Of a stretch of DNA of 64,000 nucleotides, positions 19,359 to 28,510 are shown one piece after another. The translations under genes were made by a program, and so were the position numbers. The notes beneath the pieces are model-generated. The model was not told where the DNA came from and made no database searches. It was given only the letters and a program-made list of their open reading frames with translations. Position 1 is the first letter of the stretch. Each line of letters starts with the position of its first letter. This DNA comes from Filomicrobium insigne (GTDB taxonomy: Bacteria > Pseudomonadota > Alphaproteobacteria > Rhizobiales > Hyphomicrobiaceae). The stretch is from NCBI RefSeq assembly GCF_900104305.1, contig NZ_FNJC01000001.1, positions 1,191,543 to 1,255,542 of the forward strand, given 5' to 3'.

Positions 19359-19897
19359 ATGCCACCGCCGTTCAAGGTCGAGTTGATATCCCACGATCCT
19401 CGGTGGGCGCGGGATGCGGATAGAGAGTCTCAGACCTTTACGGCCGCTGCGGGTCACTGCGTTCAGATCGTCCACCATATCGGTTCGACTGCTATCCCCG
19501 GGATTCATGCCAACCACGTTCTTGATCTGATGCCGGTCGTGACAAGCTTGAGAGAGTTGGATGATCGCCAGCGAGAAATTGAAGCGTTAGGCTAGGGGAG
19601 CTCGGTCTTCTCGGCCGGCGTTACTGTACCAAATCCGACCTAGTGACCGGGCGACGGCTTGTGCAGCTCCATTGCTATGGTCAGGGATCTGCGGAGATCC
19701 CGCGGCATCTAGCTTTTCGAGATTATCTTCTAGAGCATCCTGAAATTGCGCGTGCGTATAATCAGGAGAAGTTGCGTTGCCAAGCGCTCAATCCAAATGA
19801 CTCTCACGCATATGGGGACTGTAAGGCCGGGTGGGTGCGCAGGGTCGAGGCTGAGGCTCTTGCGCATGTTCGACTGGACGTGAACACCCGGCCCTGA
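19359..19897 (+). pseudogene. frameshifted GrpB/UPF0157-family gene
   Basis: Two halves of a GrpB-family protein lie in different frames. The first, from the ATG at 19359, carries the family motif VHHIGSTAIPGIHANHVLDL and stops at TAG 19593-19595. Coding similarity then continues in another frame, immediately after the stop: GELGLLGRRYCTKSD, LVTGRRLVQLHCYGQGS, then HLAFRDYLLEHPEIARAYNQ and a normal end at 19897. A small indel near 19592-19597 explains the break. The family has a nucleotidyltransferase-like fold and no firm function. A sequencing error cannot be excluded. Confidence 0.75.
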
Positions 19898-20040
19898 TCT
19901 TGACGCTCTCACGGATTTATCAGTGAGAGCGTTCTGCTTCTCGACCTTCAAGCCATACGGTCGAGCTTCGGAATTGTGAATGGGTCAACGTTCGGCAGGC
20001 TTAAGTGCTCTGAGTGTCTAGTCTTGCGCGCCACTCAAAC

Positions 20041-20056
20041 TGTTTCACGTGAATCA
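20041..20056. promoter_or_regulatory. parS site (ParB-binding)
   Basis: TGTTTCACGTGAATCA, one mismatch to the consensus, is upstream of mnmG and 49 bases before the next site. Confidence 0.85.
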
Positions 20057-20089
20057 TGTAAGTCTTGTATCGGGTCATGTATTGGCCAA

Positions 20090-20105
20090 TGTTTCACGTG
20101 AATCC
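20090..20105. promoter_or_regulatory. parS site (ParB-binding)
   Basis: TGTTTCACGTGAATCC has two mismatches to the consensus. It lies about 100 bases upstream of mnmG and may overlap its promoter region. Confidence 0.8.
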
Positions 20106-20201
20106 ATACTTAGGCAGACCCGAATATACGTAAAATTTTGACGTGCCGCCTCGCTGTTCTTATAGACTGCGGGCGCAACACCAGCTGGATTAAAACTGAA
20201 T

Positions 20202-22073
20202 ATGACACGCGTTGCAGACTTCGACGTTATTGTCGTGGGCGGCGGCCACGCCGGCTGTGAAGCCGCGGCTGCGGCTGCACGCATGGGCGCGAAGACGGCC
20301 CTGGTTACCCATAAGCGTGCGACGATCGGCGAGATGTCCTGCAATCCTGCGATTGGTGGCCTCGGCAAGGGTCATCTGGTACGGGAAATCGATGCGCTTG
20401 ATGGTTTGATGGGTCGCGTGGCGGATGCTTCCGGTATTCAGTTCCGCTTGCTCAACCGCTCAAAAGGACCCGCTGTTCAGGGACCGCGGACCCAGTCGGA
20501 TCGGGCGCTTTATCGCCGGGCTATGCAGTTTGCGATCGACGAAACAGAGAACCTATCGGTTGTTGAAGGTGGCGTTGAGGACCTGCTGGTCGAGAACGGC
20601 GCGGTGGCTGGTGTCGTGTTGGGCACGGGCGAGACGCTGCGCTGCGGAGCAGTGGTGTTGACGACGGGCACGTTCCTCAATGGGCTCATTCACATGGGGG
20701 CTACTAAGATTCCGGCAGGCCGCGTCGGGGATGCGCCCGCACTCAAGCTTTCGGAGCGCCTTTACGGGCTTGGGTTGCAACTTGGGCGGCTAAAGACAGG
20801 AACGCCGGCGCGTTTGGCGTCCTCTTCGATCGATTGGAGCGGGCTCGAGATGCAGGCGGCGGATGATCCGCCCGTACCGTTCTCGTTCCTGACACATGAG
20901 ATCACCACACCGCAAATCCGCTGCGGGATTACGTACACCACAGCCAAAACACATGAGATTATCCGGGCGAACCTATCGCGCGCGCCGATGTATTCCGGCG
21001 ATATCAAGAGTGTCGGGCCGCGTTATTGCCCGTCCATCGAAGACAAAGTCGTTCGGTTTGCCGATCGCTCGACCCACCAGGTGTTTCTGGAGCCAGAGGG
21101 TCTCGACGACGATACGGTTTATCCCAATGGAGTTTCGACGTCTCTGCCGGTTGAGGTGCAGGACGCCTTCCTGAAGACCATGCCGGGATTGGAGAAGGTC
21201 CAGATCAAACGGCCGGGATACGCGATTGAGTATGACTACGTTGACCCTCGTAGTTTGCAGGCGACCCTTGAAGTGAAGCTGCTGCCGGGATTGTTCCTGG
21301 CAGGGCAAATCAACGGGACCACGGGCTACGAAGAGGCTGGGGCGCAGGGACTTATCGCGGGCATCAATGCTGCGCGAAGGGCTGGCGGTGGCGATGGGAT
21401 TACTGTCTCACGGGCGGATGGCTACCTGGGTGTGATGATTGATGATTTGGTGACACGCGGTGTGAGCGAACCCTATCGGATGTTCACGTCACGTGCGGAA
21501 TTCCGCTTAAAGCTCAGGGCTGATAACGCTGACCAGCGTCTGACTCCGTTAGGTGTTGCTGTAGGATGCGTTTCCGCGTCACGTGCGGCGGTGTTCCTAG
21601 ACAAGGTGGAAGCCCTTTCTGATGGGCGTGCGCTCTTGGAGCGTCTGTCGTTGACGCCCAGCGCAGCGAAGCATCATGGGTTGGAAATCAATCAGGATGG
21701 CCGCCGGCGCTCAGCGTTCGAGCTGTTATCGATGCCGGGAATTGACGTCGCGCGGTTAGGTGCGATCTGGTCCGAGATTGCCAGCTTGGATGCTGCGATT
21801 GCCGGACAGTTGGCTGTGGACGCCAAGTATCACACCTATGTGCAGCGTCAGGAGGAGGATGTTGCCAGTCTCCGGCGGGATGAGGCGGTTCGTATTCCAG
21901 ACGGGTTTGATTATGACGCCGTCCCAGGGCTCTCTAATGAAGCCCGACAGAAACTGATCAAGTATAAGCCGCTGAATCTTGCTCAAGCAGGACGGATAGA
22001 CGGTATGACTCCAGCTGCTTTGATGTTGTTAGCAGCTAATCTTAAAAAATATTCATCACGGAAGTCGGCATGA
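20202..22073 (+). CDS. mnmG: tRNA uridine-5-carboxymethylaminomethyl modification enzyme MnmG (GidA)
   Basis: The 623-residue protein starts with the FAD-binding motif [20 protein letters not shown]. It shows the conserved [20 protein letters not shown] segment, the LKTGTPARL motif, the [23 protein letters not shown] signature and the helical C-terminal domain ([22 protein letters not shown] split over about 30 residues) that contacts tRNA. With MnmE it modifies wobble uridine. Its stop overlaps the rsmG start (ATGA), beginning the mnmG-rsmG-parA-parB operon. Confidence 0.97.
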   Translation: MTRVADFDVIVVGGGHAGCEAAAAAARMGAKTALVTHKRATIGEMSCNPAIGGLGKGHLVREIDALDGLMGRVADASGIQFRLLNRSKGPAVQGPRTQSDRALYRRAMQFAIDETENLSVVEGGVEDLLVENGAVAGVVLGTGETLRCGAVVLTTGTFLNGLIHMGATKIPAGRVGDAPALKLSERLYGLGLQLGRLKTGTPARLASSSIDWSGLEMQAADDPPVPFSFLTHEITTPQIRCGITYTTAKTHEIIRANLSRAPMYSGDIKSVGPRYCPSIEDKVVRFADRSTHQVFLEPEGLDDDTVYPNGVSTSLPVEVQDAFLKTMPGLEKVQIKRPGYAIEYDYVDPRSLQATLEVKLLPGLFLAGQINGTTGYEEAGAQGLIAGINAARRAGGGDGITVSRADGYLGVMIDDLVTRGVSEPYRMFTSRAEFRLKLRADNADQRLTPLGVAVGCVSASRAAVFLDKVEALSDGRALLERLSLTPSAAKHHGLEINQDGRRRSAFELLSMPGIDVARLGAIWSEIASLDAAIAGQLAVDAKYHTYVQRQEEDVASLRRDEAVRIPDGFDYDAVPGLSNEARQKLIKYKPLNLAQAGRIDGMTPAALMLLAANLKKYSSRKSA

Positions 22074-22753
22074 CGCCGAATGATATGAGTTCAATAAACA
22101 TCTCTGGTCCAGAAGAATTTATAGAATACTTTGATATTTCACGTGAAACACTAGAGTTACTTGATATATACGCCAATACGCTTCAACATTGGCAAAAAAC
22201 GATCAACCTCGTCGCGCCGAGTACTCTGGATTCAGTTTGGCAGCGCCATTTTGCGGATTCTGCGCAATTGCTGAAGCTGGCTCCTGAGAATGTCACGTCG
22301 TGGGTTGATTTGGGGTCGGGTGCAGGTTTCCCGGGGTTGGTTATTGCCATCCTGATCCACGGTAAACGAGGAGCAGAGGCGGGTTCTGTTGTGCGACTCA
22401 TAGAAAGTGATGCCCGCAAGGCCGCTTTCCTTGGGGAAATTGCCCGGAGGACCTCTGTAGCTGTGGACATCGTTCCCAGGCGAATCGAGTTATCATCGAC
22501 TCAGGCTAATTTCGAGCCAGTTGAAGTCGTTACGGCTCGCGCGTTGGCGCCACTCGAGCGATTGCTCGGATTGGCGTACCGCTTTTTCAACGACGGCACG
22601 ATTGGGCTGTTCCCGAAAGGCCGCGACGTGGAGCGAGAGATCGAGGCGGCTCGCAAGGACTGGCAGTTCGACGTTCGGCTGGAGCAAAGCCTCACGGATC
22701 CAGAGGGGCGCATTGCTGTGATCGAACATTTGAAGGCCAAATCGAAAGGGTAA
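22070..22753 (+). CDS. rsmG: 16S rRNA (guanine527-N7)-methyltransferase
   Basis: The 227-residue protein carries the Rossmann SAM site [18 protein letters not shown] near residue 82, the [15 protein letters not shown] motif and the [13 protein letters not shown] segment of RsmG. It methylates N7 of G527 in 16S rRNA. It overlaps mnmG by four bases; a second ATG 15 bases downstream is a possible start. A parS site lies inside its first codons. The base composition of its first 120 bases is AT-richer than its neighbours. Confidence 0.95.
   Translation: MTPNDMSSINISGPEEFIEYFDISRETLELLDIYANTLQHWQKTINLVAPSTLDSVWQRHFADSAQLLKLAPENVTSWVDLGSGAGFPGLVIAILIHGKRGAEAGSVVRLIESDARKAAFLGEIARRTSVAVDIVPRRIELSSTQANFEPVEVVTARALAPLERLLGLAYRFFNDGTIGLFPKGRDVEREIEAARKDWQFDVRLEQSLTDPEGRIAVIEHLKAKSKG
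22135..22150. promoter_or_regulatory. parS site inside rsmG
   Basis: TATTTCACGTGAAACA has one mismatch to the consensus and lies within codons 22-27 of rsmG, encoding part of DISRET. It is the parS-type site nearest to parAB. Confidence 0.85.
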
Positions 22754-22758
22754 ATCCA

Positions 22759-23592
22759 GTGACTGGCGCTATCCCTGGAGGAACGGGTCCTCGGATTCTC
22801 GCTATCGCCAACCAAAAAGGTGGGGTGGGTAAGACCACCACGGCGATCAACCTTTCCACAGCGCTTGCCGCAATCGGCGAACGCGTTCTCGTTATCGATC
22901 TCGATTCGCAGGGGAATGCCTCGACGGGGTTAGGTATCGACGTTCAGGCGAGGATCAACACATCTTACAATGTTCTCGTTGGTGAAGCGCGCCTCACAGA
23001 TGCTGCGCTGCCGACGGCTATCCCCGGTTTACGTATTGTGCCGGCGAATGCCGATCTCGTAGGGCTGGAGGCAGAGCTCATCTCAGAGTCGGATCGGCCA
23101 TTCCGGCTTAAGAACGCTGTAGCGCAGATGCTGGCAAGCTTCCCGTCGCTGCCGGAAGATGAGCGTTATTCTTACGTGCTTATCGACTGTCCGCCTTCTC
23201 TTAGCGTTCTTACTTTGAACGCGATGGCAGCGGCTCATGCGGTGTTGGTGCCCGTTCAGTGCGAATTCTTCGCTCTCGAAGGCATCTCTCAGTTCAAAGC
23301 GACCATTGATCAGATCCGAGCGACACTCAATCCGGTGTTGGAGATCCAGGGCGTTGTCCTGACGATGCACGACGCCCGGACCTCCCTGTCGAAAGAGGTC
23401 GTGGAGAACGTGCGGGGCTTCTTCGGATCAAAAGTCTACGATACGCTAATCCCGCGAAATACTAGGGTTGCTGAGGCACCGTCTCATGGCAAGCCTTTGA
23501 TATTATACGATTATGATTGCGCTGGCAGTCAGGCGTATATTCGCTTGGCAAGCGAAATCATCGAACGTGAGAGACACTACCGGGCCGCATGA
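22759..23592 (+). CDS. parA: chromosome partitioning ATPase ParA (Soj)
   Basis: The 277-residue protein has the deviant Walker A motif NQKGGVGKTTTAINLSTAL near residue 18, the DLDSQGNASTGLG loop and the DCPPSLSVLTLNA Walker B region. It is a DNA-binding ATPase that moves ParB-parS complexes. The start is a GTG five bases after the rsmG stop. It has no N-terminal regulatory HTH, so it is the chromosomal rather than plasmid P1-type ParA. Confidence 0.96.
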   Translation: MTGAIPGGTGPRILAIANQKGGVGKTTTAINLSTALAAIGERVLVIDLDSQGNASTGLGIDVQARINTSYNVLVGEARLTDAALPTAIPGLRIVPANADLVGLEAELISESDRPFRLKNAVAQMLASFPSLPEDERYSYVLIDCPPSLSVLTLNAMAAAHAVLVPVQCEFFALEGISQFKATIDQIRATLNPVLEIQGVVLTMHDARTSLSKEVVENVRGFFGSKVYDTLIPRNTRVAEAPSHGKPLILYDYDCAGSQAYIRLASEIIERERHYRAA

Positions 23593-23634
23593 CGCGGGCC
23601 GTTGACTGTTAGATCCGAGAGGACACTGAAGGCG

Positions 23635-24549
23635 ATGAACGCACCCGTGCACAAAAGCAGACTGGGCCGAGGCCTTGCTTCGCTGATCGGAGAGGCCGCC
23701 GCTGCGTCTTCTCCTTCGCCTGTGCCGGAGGTGACGCCGCTGAAGGCCCCTGCCGAGGGTGAGCAACGGACGCTGGGCCTTGACCAAATTCGGGCCGGGA
23801 AACTCAATCCTCGGCGTGAATTCCGTGAAGAAGAGCTCGCCGAACTTGCGAACTCTATCCGGGCAAAGGGTCTCGTGCAGCCGATCCTGGTGCGTCCTGA
23901 TCCTATGGCTCCGGGCCGTTATGAGATCGTGGCAGGCGAGCGCCGCTGGCGCGCGTCACAGCTGGCCGGTCTGCATCGCGTACCGGTCATCATTCGGGAG
24001 CTGAGCGATAAAGAAGTCCTGGAGCTCGCGCTTATTGAGAACGTACAGCGCGCGGATCTCAATGCGATCGAAGAAGCGATGGGCTATCGGGAGCTGACGG
24101 AGCGGTACAATTACTCGCAGGAGCAACTCTCAGACATCATCGGCAAGAGCCGCAGTCATGTTGCAAATACCTTGCGGTTGCTTCGTTTGCCGGAAAGCGT
24201 TCAGGCGCTGGTGCAACTCGGAAAGCTTACAGCTGGCCATGCCCGTGCGCTCATCGGACGGAACGATGCGGAGCGTCTTGCGGAGCGGATCATCGCGGAT
24301 GATTTGAACGTCCGCGCAGTCGAAGCGCTTGTGCAGGGCACTCCTGACAACGCACAGCAGTCTTCACAGCGAAAGGTCCGCGAAAAGGATCCGGATACGC
24401 GTGCTTTTGAGAAGGAACTTACGGACTCATTAGGTCTTAAGGTGGAAATCAAGCGCGGGTCCGGTGAGAGCGGTAACCTTGTGATCAAGTACGGAAATTT
24501 TGATCAACTCGAGTATATCCGTATGCGACTTGCGAGTATGAACGGCTAA
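23635..24549 (+). CDS. parB: chromosome partitioning protein ParB
   Basis: The 304-residue protein opens with RLGRGLASLIGE, the short motif that contacts ParA. The CTPase/clamp domain follows, with NPRREF, LVQPILVR and GERRWRASQLAG, then the HTH with ENVQRADLNAIEEAMGY and GKSRSHVANTLRLLRLPESV split by a few residues. The C-terminal dimerisation part begins near residue 250. It binds the parS sites listed here. The ATG at 23635 is preferred to an earlier non-ATG codon because the conserved N-terminal motif follows closely. Confidence 0.96.
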   Translation: MNAPVHKSRLGRGLASLIGEAAAASSPSPVPEVTPLKAPAEGEQRTLGLDQIRAGKLNPRREFREEELAELANSIRAKGLVQPILVRPDPMAPGRYEIVAGERRWRASQLAGLHRVPVIIRELSDKEVLELALIENVQRADLNAIEEAMGYRELTERYNYSQEQLSDIIGKSRSHVANTLRLLRLPESVQALVQLGKLTAGHARALIGRNDAERLAERIIADDLNVRAVEALVQGTPDNAQQSSQRKVREKDPDTRAFEKELTDSLGLKVEIKRGSGESGNLVIKYGNFDQLEYIRMRLASMNG

Positions 24550-24709
24550 AGCTGGTCTTGGCAGCACGCCATAACAAGATTAAACGTCTTCGTTGCAACT
24601 GCCGACAGGGTTCAGAAGGGCCTGATGGCGGCTGTTCGATGCAGTCGGCGTCGACAGCTTAAACGTGGCTCTGTCAGCTGGTCCAAGCTGAGTGAAACCG
24701 GAATTGGCA

Positions 24710-25033
24710 ATGAATGACGATGTTCTGTTGCGGCTTGCCGCTACGATTCGACAACGGCGGACGGCAAGCGCGGATAAATCATATACTCGGCAGTTGCTGG
24801 ACGAGGGGTCGCCGCGCTGTGCTAAGAAATTCGGCGAGGAAGCGGTCGAAACCGTGATCGCGGCCTTGGGCGAAAGTGATGCCGCGCTAAGATCCGAAGC
24901 AGCAGACGTAATCTATCATCTCCTGGTGCTCCTCGAGAGCCGATCGGTGGCGATCGCGGACGTCTTGGCGGTCCTAGAGGGCCGTATGGGAATGTCTGGC
25001 GTCGAAGAAAAGGCGCGCCGTAAAGGCAATTGA
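24710..25033 (+). CDS. hisE: phosphoribosyl-ATP pyrophosphatase
   Basis: The 107-residue protein has the all-helical MazG-like HisE fold: [20 protein letters not shown] and [13 protein letters not shown], then [14 protein letters not shown]-like ([17 protein letters not shown]). It hydrolyses phosphoribosyl-ATP in the second step of histidine synthesis. A GTG 18 bases upstream could start a slightly longer form. The usual partners hisF and hisA are not in the window. Its end overlaps the earliest possible start of coaA. Confidence 0.92.
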   Translation: MNDDVLLRLAATIRQRRTASADKSYTRQLLDEGSPRCAKKFGEEAVETVIAALGESDAALRSEAADVIYHLLVLLESRSVAIADVLAVLEGRMGMSGVEEKARRKGN

Positions 25034-25068
25034 TTTCAGGCCGCCAAACGTCTCCGAGTAGCAAGCCG

Positions 25069-26019
25069 ATGCCGTATACAGATGTGCAGTTTTCGCCTTA
25101 CCTGACTTTTACCAGGGATGATTGGGCAAGACTGCGCGCGGATACGCCGATGACTTTGGCGCCGCATGAGGTTACGCAGCTTTCGGGTCTCATCGAAGAA
25201 CTGTCGATGGACGAGGTGGAAGAGATTTATCTTCCGTTGTCGCGCCTGCTGAATCTGTATGTCGCCGCCCAGCAGGAACTGGATTCCGTCACGACCACGT
25301 TCTTGGGCCGGCAGGCCTCACGGGTTCCCTTTATTATCGGGGTCGGCGGTTCTGTTGCTATCGGCAAAAGCACTACGGCGCGTGTGTTGAAGGCGTTGCT
25401 TGCGCGCTGGCCTCACCATCCGCGCGTCGATCTTGTCACGACGGACGGCTTTCTGAAAACCAATGCCGAGCTGGAGCGGCTAGGTCTGATGGACCGAAAG
25501 GGTTTTCCAGAAAGCTTCGATCTGCCGCTGCTCCTTAACTTTTTGGCTGAAGTGAAGTCTGGCGTGGCCCATGTGGAGGCGCCGGTTTATTCGCACTTTC
25601 ACTATGATATTTTGCCCGGGCAGAACATCATCGTCGATCGCCCGGATATCCTGATCGTTGAAGGATTGAATGTTCTGCAGCCCGCTGTGTTGCCTAAGAA
25701 CGGATCTGCAATTCCGTTCGTTTCGGACTTCTTTGACTTCTCGATTTATCTCGATGCTGACGTTGATGTGATTCAGCATTGGTATGTGAAACGTTTTATG
25801 CGGCTTCGTGCGACCGCGTTTCGCGATCCTGGTGCTTATTTTCACCGTTACGCGCAGTTGAGTCAGGAAGAGGCTAAAGAACGGGCCCTCATGATCTGGC
25901 GAAACATCAACCTGAAAAACCTGGAAGAGAACATTTTGCCAACGCGCCCGCGGGCGCGATTAATTTTGCGAAAGGCTGCAGACCATCGGATTGAAACGGT
26001 GGCTCTCAGGAAGCTCTGA
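25069..26019 (+). CDS. coaA: type I pantothenate kinase
   Basis: The 316-residue protein matches prokaryotic CoaA from its start ([12 protein letters not shown]). It has the P-loop [19 protein letters not shown] near residue 92, the [21 protein letters not shown] region and the [14 protein letters not shown] and VEGLNVLQ motifs. It phosphorylates pantothenate, the controlling step of CoA synthesis. A TTG at 25030 would add 13 residues not matching the family. hisE-coaA is a common alphaproteobacterial pair. Confidence 0.95.
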   Translation: MPYTDVQFSPYLTFTRDDWARLRADTPMTLAPHEVTQLSGLIEELSMDEVEEIYLPLSRLLNLYVAAQQELDSVTTTFLGRQASRVPFIIGVGGSVAIGKSTTARVLKALLARWPHHPRVDLVTTDGFLKTNAELERLGLMDRKGFPESFDLPLLLNFLAEVKSGVAHVEAPVYSHFHYDILPGQNIIVDRPDILIVEGLNVLQPAVLPKNGSAIPFVSDFFDFSIYLDADVDVIQHWYVKRFMRLRATAFRDPGAYFHRYAQLSQEEAKERALMIWRNINLKNLEENILPTRPRARLILRKAADHRIETVALRKL

Positions 26020-26033
26020 CCCATAAAAGAAAA

Positions 26034-26057
26034 TAGGCCGCCTTGGGGGACGGCCTA
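26034..26057 (+). terminator. probable terminator after coaA
   Basis: TAGGCCG and CGGCCTA form a 7-bp perfect stem with a 10-base loop just after coaA, followed by a short T-rich AAGTTTC. The U tract is weak. Confidence 0.5.
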
Positions 26058-26233
26058 AGTTTCGAGAGAAGGGACTGAGGATCGAATATCATCACAGCGA
26101 TGATTATTCGATACTGGTTACAGATGGCTTAGCTTTCGCCTCCACCATCAAAGACCGTCGTACGCCTGTGAACTGAAACGCATCGCGGCGGTCTGACTTG
26201 GATGAGCATGAGAGTATGTCCGTAATTAAATGC

Positions 26234-26560
26234 TCAGCCGGAAATAAGCGCATTCCGTTGCCGTAGGGACTGTCCTTCAACAAGGGGTGCAAGAGTATTC
26301 GCTAGTGCTTCCATATATGCTGCCTGATAGCGCAACGCGGCACGTGCATACGGGCTATGCAGGATGAAAGTTGTGACAGCGGCTTGGGCCGCCAAGGTTT
26401 TTGATAGCATCTGAAGATAACCAGCGAATCCATTGAATGGCAATGGAGATTTCATCGGAACCCAGAAATCTACGTTCTGTGTCAGGCTCTGATTTCCAAT
26501 CCGATTTGTGGTTTTGTTTTCGATGTGAATCGAATGGATTTCCGGAGAGCTGGATTTTTT
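26234..26560 (-). pseudogene. frame-shifted C-terminal part of the upstream DNA-binding gene
   Basis: This frame is open from the A8 tract in the upstream gene down to the stop at 26234. It includes a 73-residue frame from an ATG at 26455 (FNGFAGYLQMLSKTLAAQ, then LHSPYARAALRYQAAYMEAL). Those helices look like genuine coding sequence. Adding one A to the 8-base A run (plus-strand T run 26555-26562) would join it to the N-terminal part and give a protein of about 220 residues. It may be a broken gene, a slippage site or a sequence error. Confidence 0.45.
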
Positions 26561-26898
26561 TTAGAGCCGGTCGCTGAAAGCGACTGCTTTTCACTACCCT
26601 GTTTCTGTGTGGGCTTATCGTGTGCCAATCGTGCGTCGGTTCTTTCTGCTACTGCAGGTGCGGCCGCCGTTTGGCTATTCGCGATATTTAACTCAGCGTT
26701 CTGTTGAGCCAGAAACACTTTAAACTTATCGCGAAGACGCCGAATTACGGATGGCTCCGTAACCCCAATTCGGCGAATTGCAGTTGTCGGTTTCAGTTCA
26801 GGATCCGCAGCAATTAGTGCGGCGATCTGGATTAGAGGCGCGCGATCGTCGATACCAGTCCCCTTCGGTCGACCGCGTCGGGTCTTTGTCGTGGACAT
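26482..26898 (-). CDS. putative DNA-binding protein with AT-hook and helix-turn-helix
   Basis: The 138-residue product starts with an AT-hook-like RRGRPKGTG. A helical region with a turn follows (LKPTTAIRRIGVTEPSVIRR), resembling a helix-turn-helix, then an Ala/Gln/Lys-rich linker. Rhizobial genomes contain similar uncharacterised proteins with the same N-terminal plan. The frame ends at 26482 soon after an A8 run at about codon 114. The frame beyond that run in another register appears to be the true C-terminus, so this product is probably truncated. It is AT-richer than neighbouring genes. Confidence 0.55.
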   Translation of the reverse strand: MSTTKTRRGRPKGTGIDDRAPLIQIAALIAADPELKPTTAIRRIGVTEPSVIRRLRDKFKVFLAQQNAELNIANSQTAAAPAVAERTDARLAHDKPTQKQGSEKQSLSATGSKKNPALRKSIRFTSKTKPQIGLEIRA

Positions 26899-27319
26899 AG
26901 ATAGACCTTTTTGAGTGCAGTGTTTCGATTCGGTTTATCGGATCGTCACGTAAAATCTAATTCGGACCAAGGAAAATAAATCGTTAAATAAAAAAAACGC
27001 ATTTAACGCATCTACAATTGTGACCAAATAGCATCCGAAATTGATAGGCCTCTGAAACTCTGGCGAAAATCTATATGCAACTTCGGTTCGTGATTGTTGA
27101 GCAGATCCCGCCCGGGGGACGGAAGACACATAGCGAGCACGCCAAGCTAGGTCCATTTATCCTTATACGTTTTATTTTTGCCGATATATTGTGCAGTTCG
27201 TTGTCGGTGTTCGTTATTCGCCCGAAACGATCTCGCTATGACCCGAATTGCGACGGCCTGGAGCCACAATCCTATTAGAGGTTTTCTCTATAATTGATAT
27301 TTAATCTATCGGTGGTCGT
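26899..27319. other. AT-rich intergenic region between divergent regulator genes
   Basis: These 421 bases contain the promoters of the leftward AT-hook gene and the rightward XRE gene. They are unusually AT-rich for the window, including an A8 run near 26988 and several TTTAA words. I see no convincing small gene, repeat or attachment site. Confidence 0.5.
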
Positions 27320-27895
27320 ATGTCTGAGTCTGGCCTGAAGGCGATCCTGGAACGTCTTGGTCTGCGCCAAAGCGAGTTGGCTCGTTTGATTGATGTCAGC
27401 GCGCGCACCGTTAGTCAGTGGGCGACGGGGGATGTTTCGCTGCCAGGGCCGGTGGCTGCGTATCTTAGGGTCCTACTAGCATTGCCGCCGGAACTCCTCG
27501 CGGAAGAGTTTGCCCGTCTGGAAGGGAGGAAGCGCATGTTGGATGAAGGAATTTATAGCCTTACCTGCCGGGTAAACGATTGCCAGATCGCGGAAAGTGA
27601 CGCGGCGCTTGCTGTTTTAAGGAACGGGAAAATTCTAGGGTCCGACCGGCAAGGGGGATTATTTACGGGCTCGTACGAATATGATGCGGCTACGCAGCGG
27701 AATAAAATGCACGTTCGGTTACAGGTGCCGCCCAACGGAGTTTTGTTTACGGGAGGCGGTGCTGGTCCAGGAGGTGCCGTGGTCGATATTGTCGGGGCGT
27801 TTGATCGCGCGGCCCCAGCCTCACATGCCATCGTGGATGTCAGGGGCGAACAAGTCGAATTGCAATTGACGTACCTGGGGCCTCTGCCCAATTAG
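27320..27895 (+). CDS. XRE-family regulator with GrlR-like C-terminal domain
   Basis: The 191-residue protein has an N-terminal XRE helix-turn-helix (LKAILERLGLRQSELARLID and VSARTVSQWATGD). From about residue 73 there is a beta-rich part: GIYSLTCRVND, then GKILGSDRQGGLFTGSYEYD, HVRLQVPPNGVLFTGG and QVELQLTYLG. The C-terminal part resembles the small GrlR-type beta-barrel proteins, known as repressor partners of a type III secretion regulator in enterobacteria, but no such system is present here. The fusion suggests a ligand-sensing repressor. Target genes are unknown; the AT-hook gene next door is a candidate. Confidence 0.6.
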   Translation: MSESGLKAILERLGLRQSELARLIDVSARTVSQWATGDVSLPGPVAAYLRVLLALPPELLAEEFARLEGRKRMLDEGIYSLTCRVNDCQIAESDAALAVLRNGKILGSDRQGGLFTGSYEYDAATQRNKMHVRLQVPPNGVLFTGGGAGPGGAVVDIVGAFDRAAPASHAIVDVRGEQVELQLTYLGPLPN

Positions 27896-27935
27896 CGTGC
27901 GGGGGCAGAACAAGGTTCAGAATGCAGATTGAGAT

Positions 27936-28484
27936 ATGACGAAAAGTGCTGGCCGAGTGTTGCTCGGGCGAATACGCGGAGCACATGGAATTCGCGGTGA
28001 CGTGCTGGTTCACTCTTTTACGGAGCTACCGGAAGCCATCGGGGACTATGGCGAACTCACAGATTGCGACGGTGGTCGTGCATTACGCCTCAAGGTGCAG
28101 CGGGTGACGCCGAAAGGAGTTATCGCGCGTGTGACAGGCGTGAGCGATCGGACGGCCGCCGATGCCCTCAAAGGCGCCGAGCTGTGGGTTGATCGCGGGC
28201 AATTACCCGATGCTGAGCCAGGCGAGTTTTATTATGAGGATCTCGCGGGACTGAAGGCGTTCGACCGCGACGGTGCTCAGTTTGGCGAGGTCGTCGGTGT
28301 CGAAAACTATGGAGCCGGCGATCTTCTGGAGATTCGGCTGAATGGCGTGCGTCGGACGGAGCTCGTCCCTTTCAGCGAGGCTTTTGTACCCGAAGTCGAT
28401 ATTTCGGCCGGAAAAGTTATCGTCGCGTGGCCGTTGGAGTTCGAGATCGCCAATGAGGCGAAGGATTCGGACGAAAACGAATAG
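27936..28484 (+). CDS. rimM: 16S rRNA processing protein RimM
   Basis: The 182-residue protein has the RimM N-terminal domain (LLGRIRGAHGIRGDVLVHSF) and the C-terminal PRC-barrel part (EFYYEDLAGLKAFDRDG, then GAGDLLEIRL and LVPFSEAFVPEVDI). RimM assists maturation of the 30S subunit head through S19. The usual companions rpsP, trmD and rplS are not adjacent, so the gene appears detached from the classic operon. Confidence 0.93.
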   Translation: MTKSAGRVLLGRIRGAHGIRGDVLVHSFTELPEAIGDYGELTDCDGGRALRLKVQRVTPKGVIARVTGVSDRTAADALKGAELWVDRGQLPDAEPGEFYYEDLAGLKAFDRDGAQFGEVVGVENYGAGDLLEIRLNGVRRTELVPFSEAFVPEVDISAGKVIVAWPLEFEIANEAKDSDENE

Positions 28485-28510
28485 GTGCGTATTTCCGGCC
28501 CTGTGTGACC

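Larger units (their letters stand above)
19898..20201. other. intergenic region with two parS sites before mnmG
   Basis: These 304 bases lie between the broken grpB-like gene and mnmG. They contain two parS sites, listed separately, 49 bases apart start to start. An AAGCCGCGG-type structure was not found, and no small gene is evident. Confidence 0.5.
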
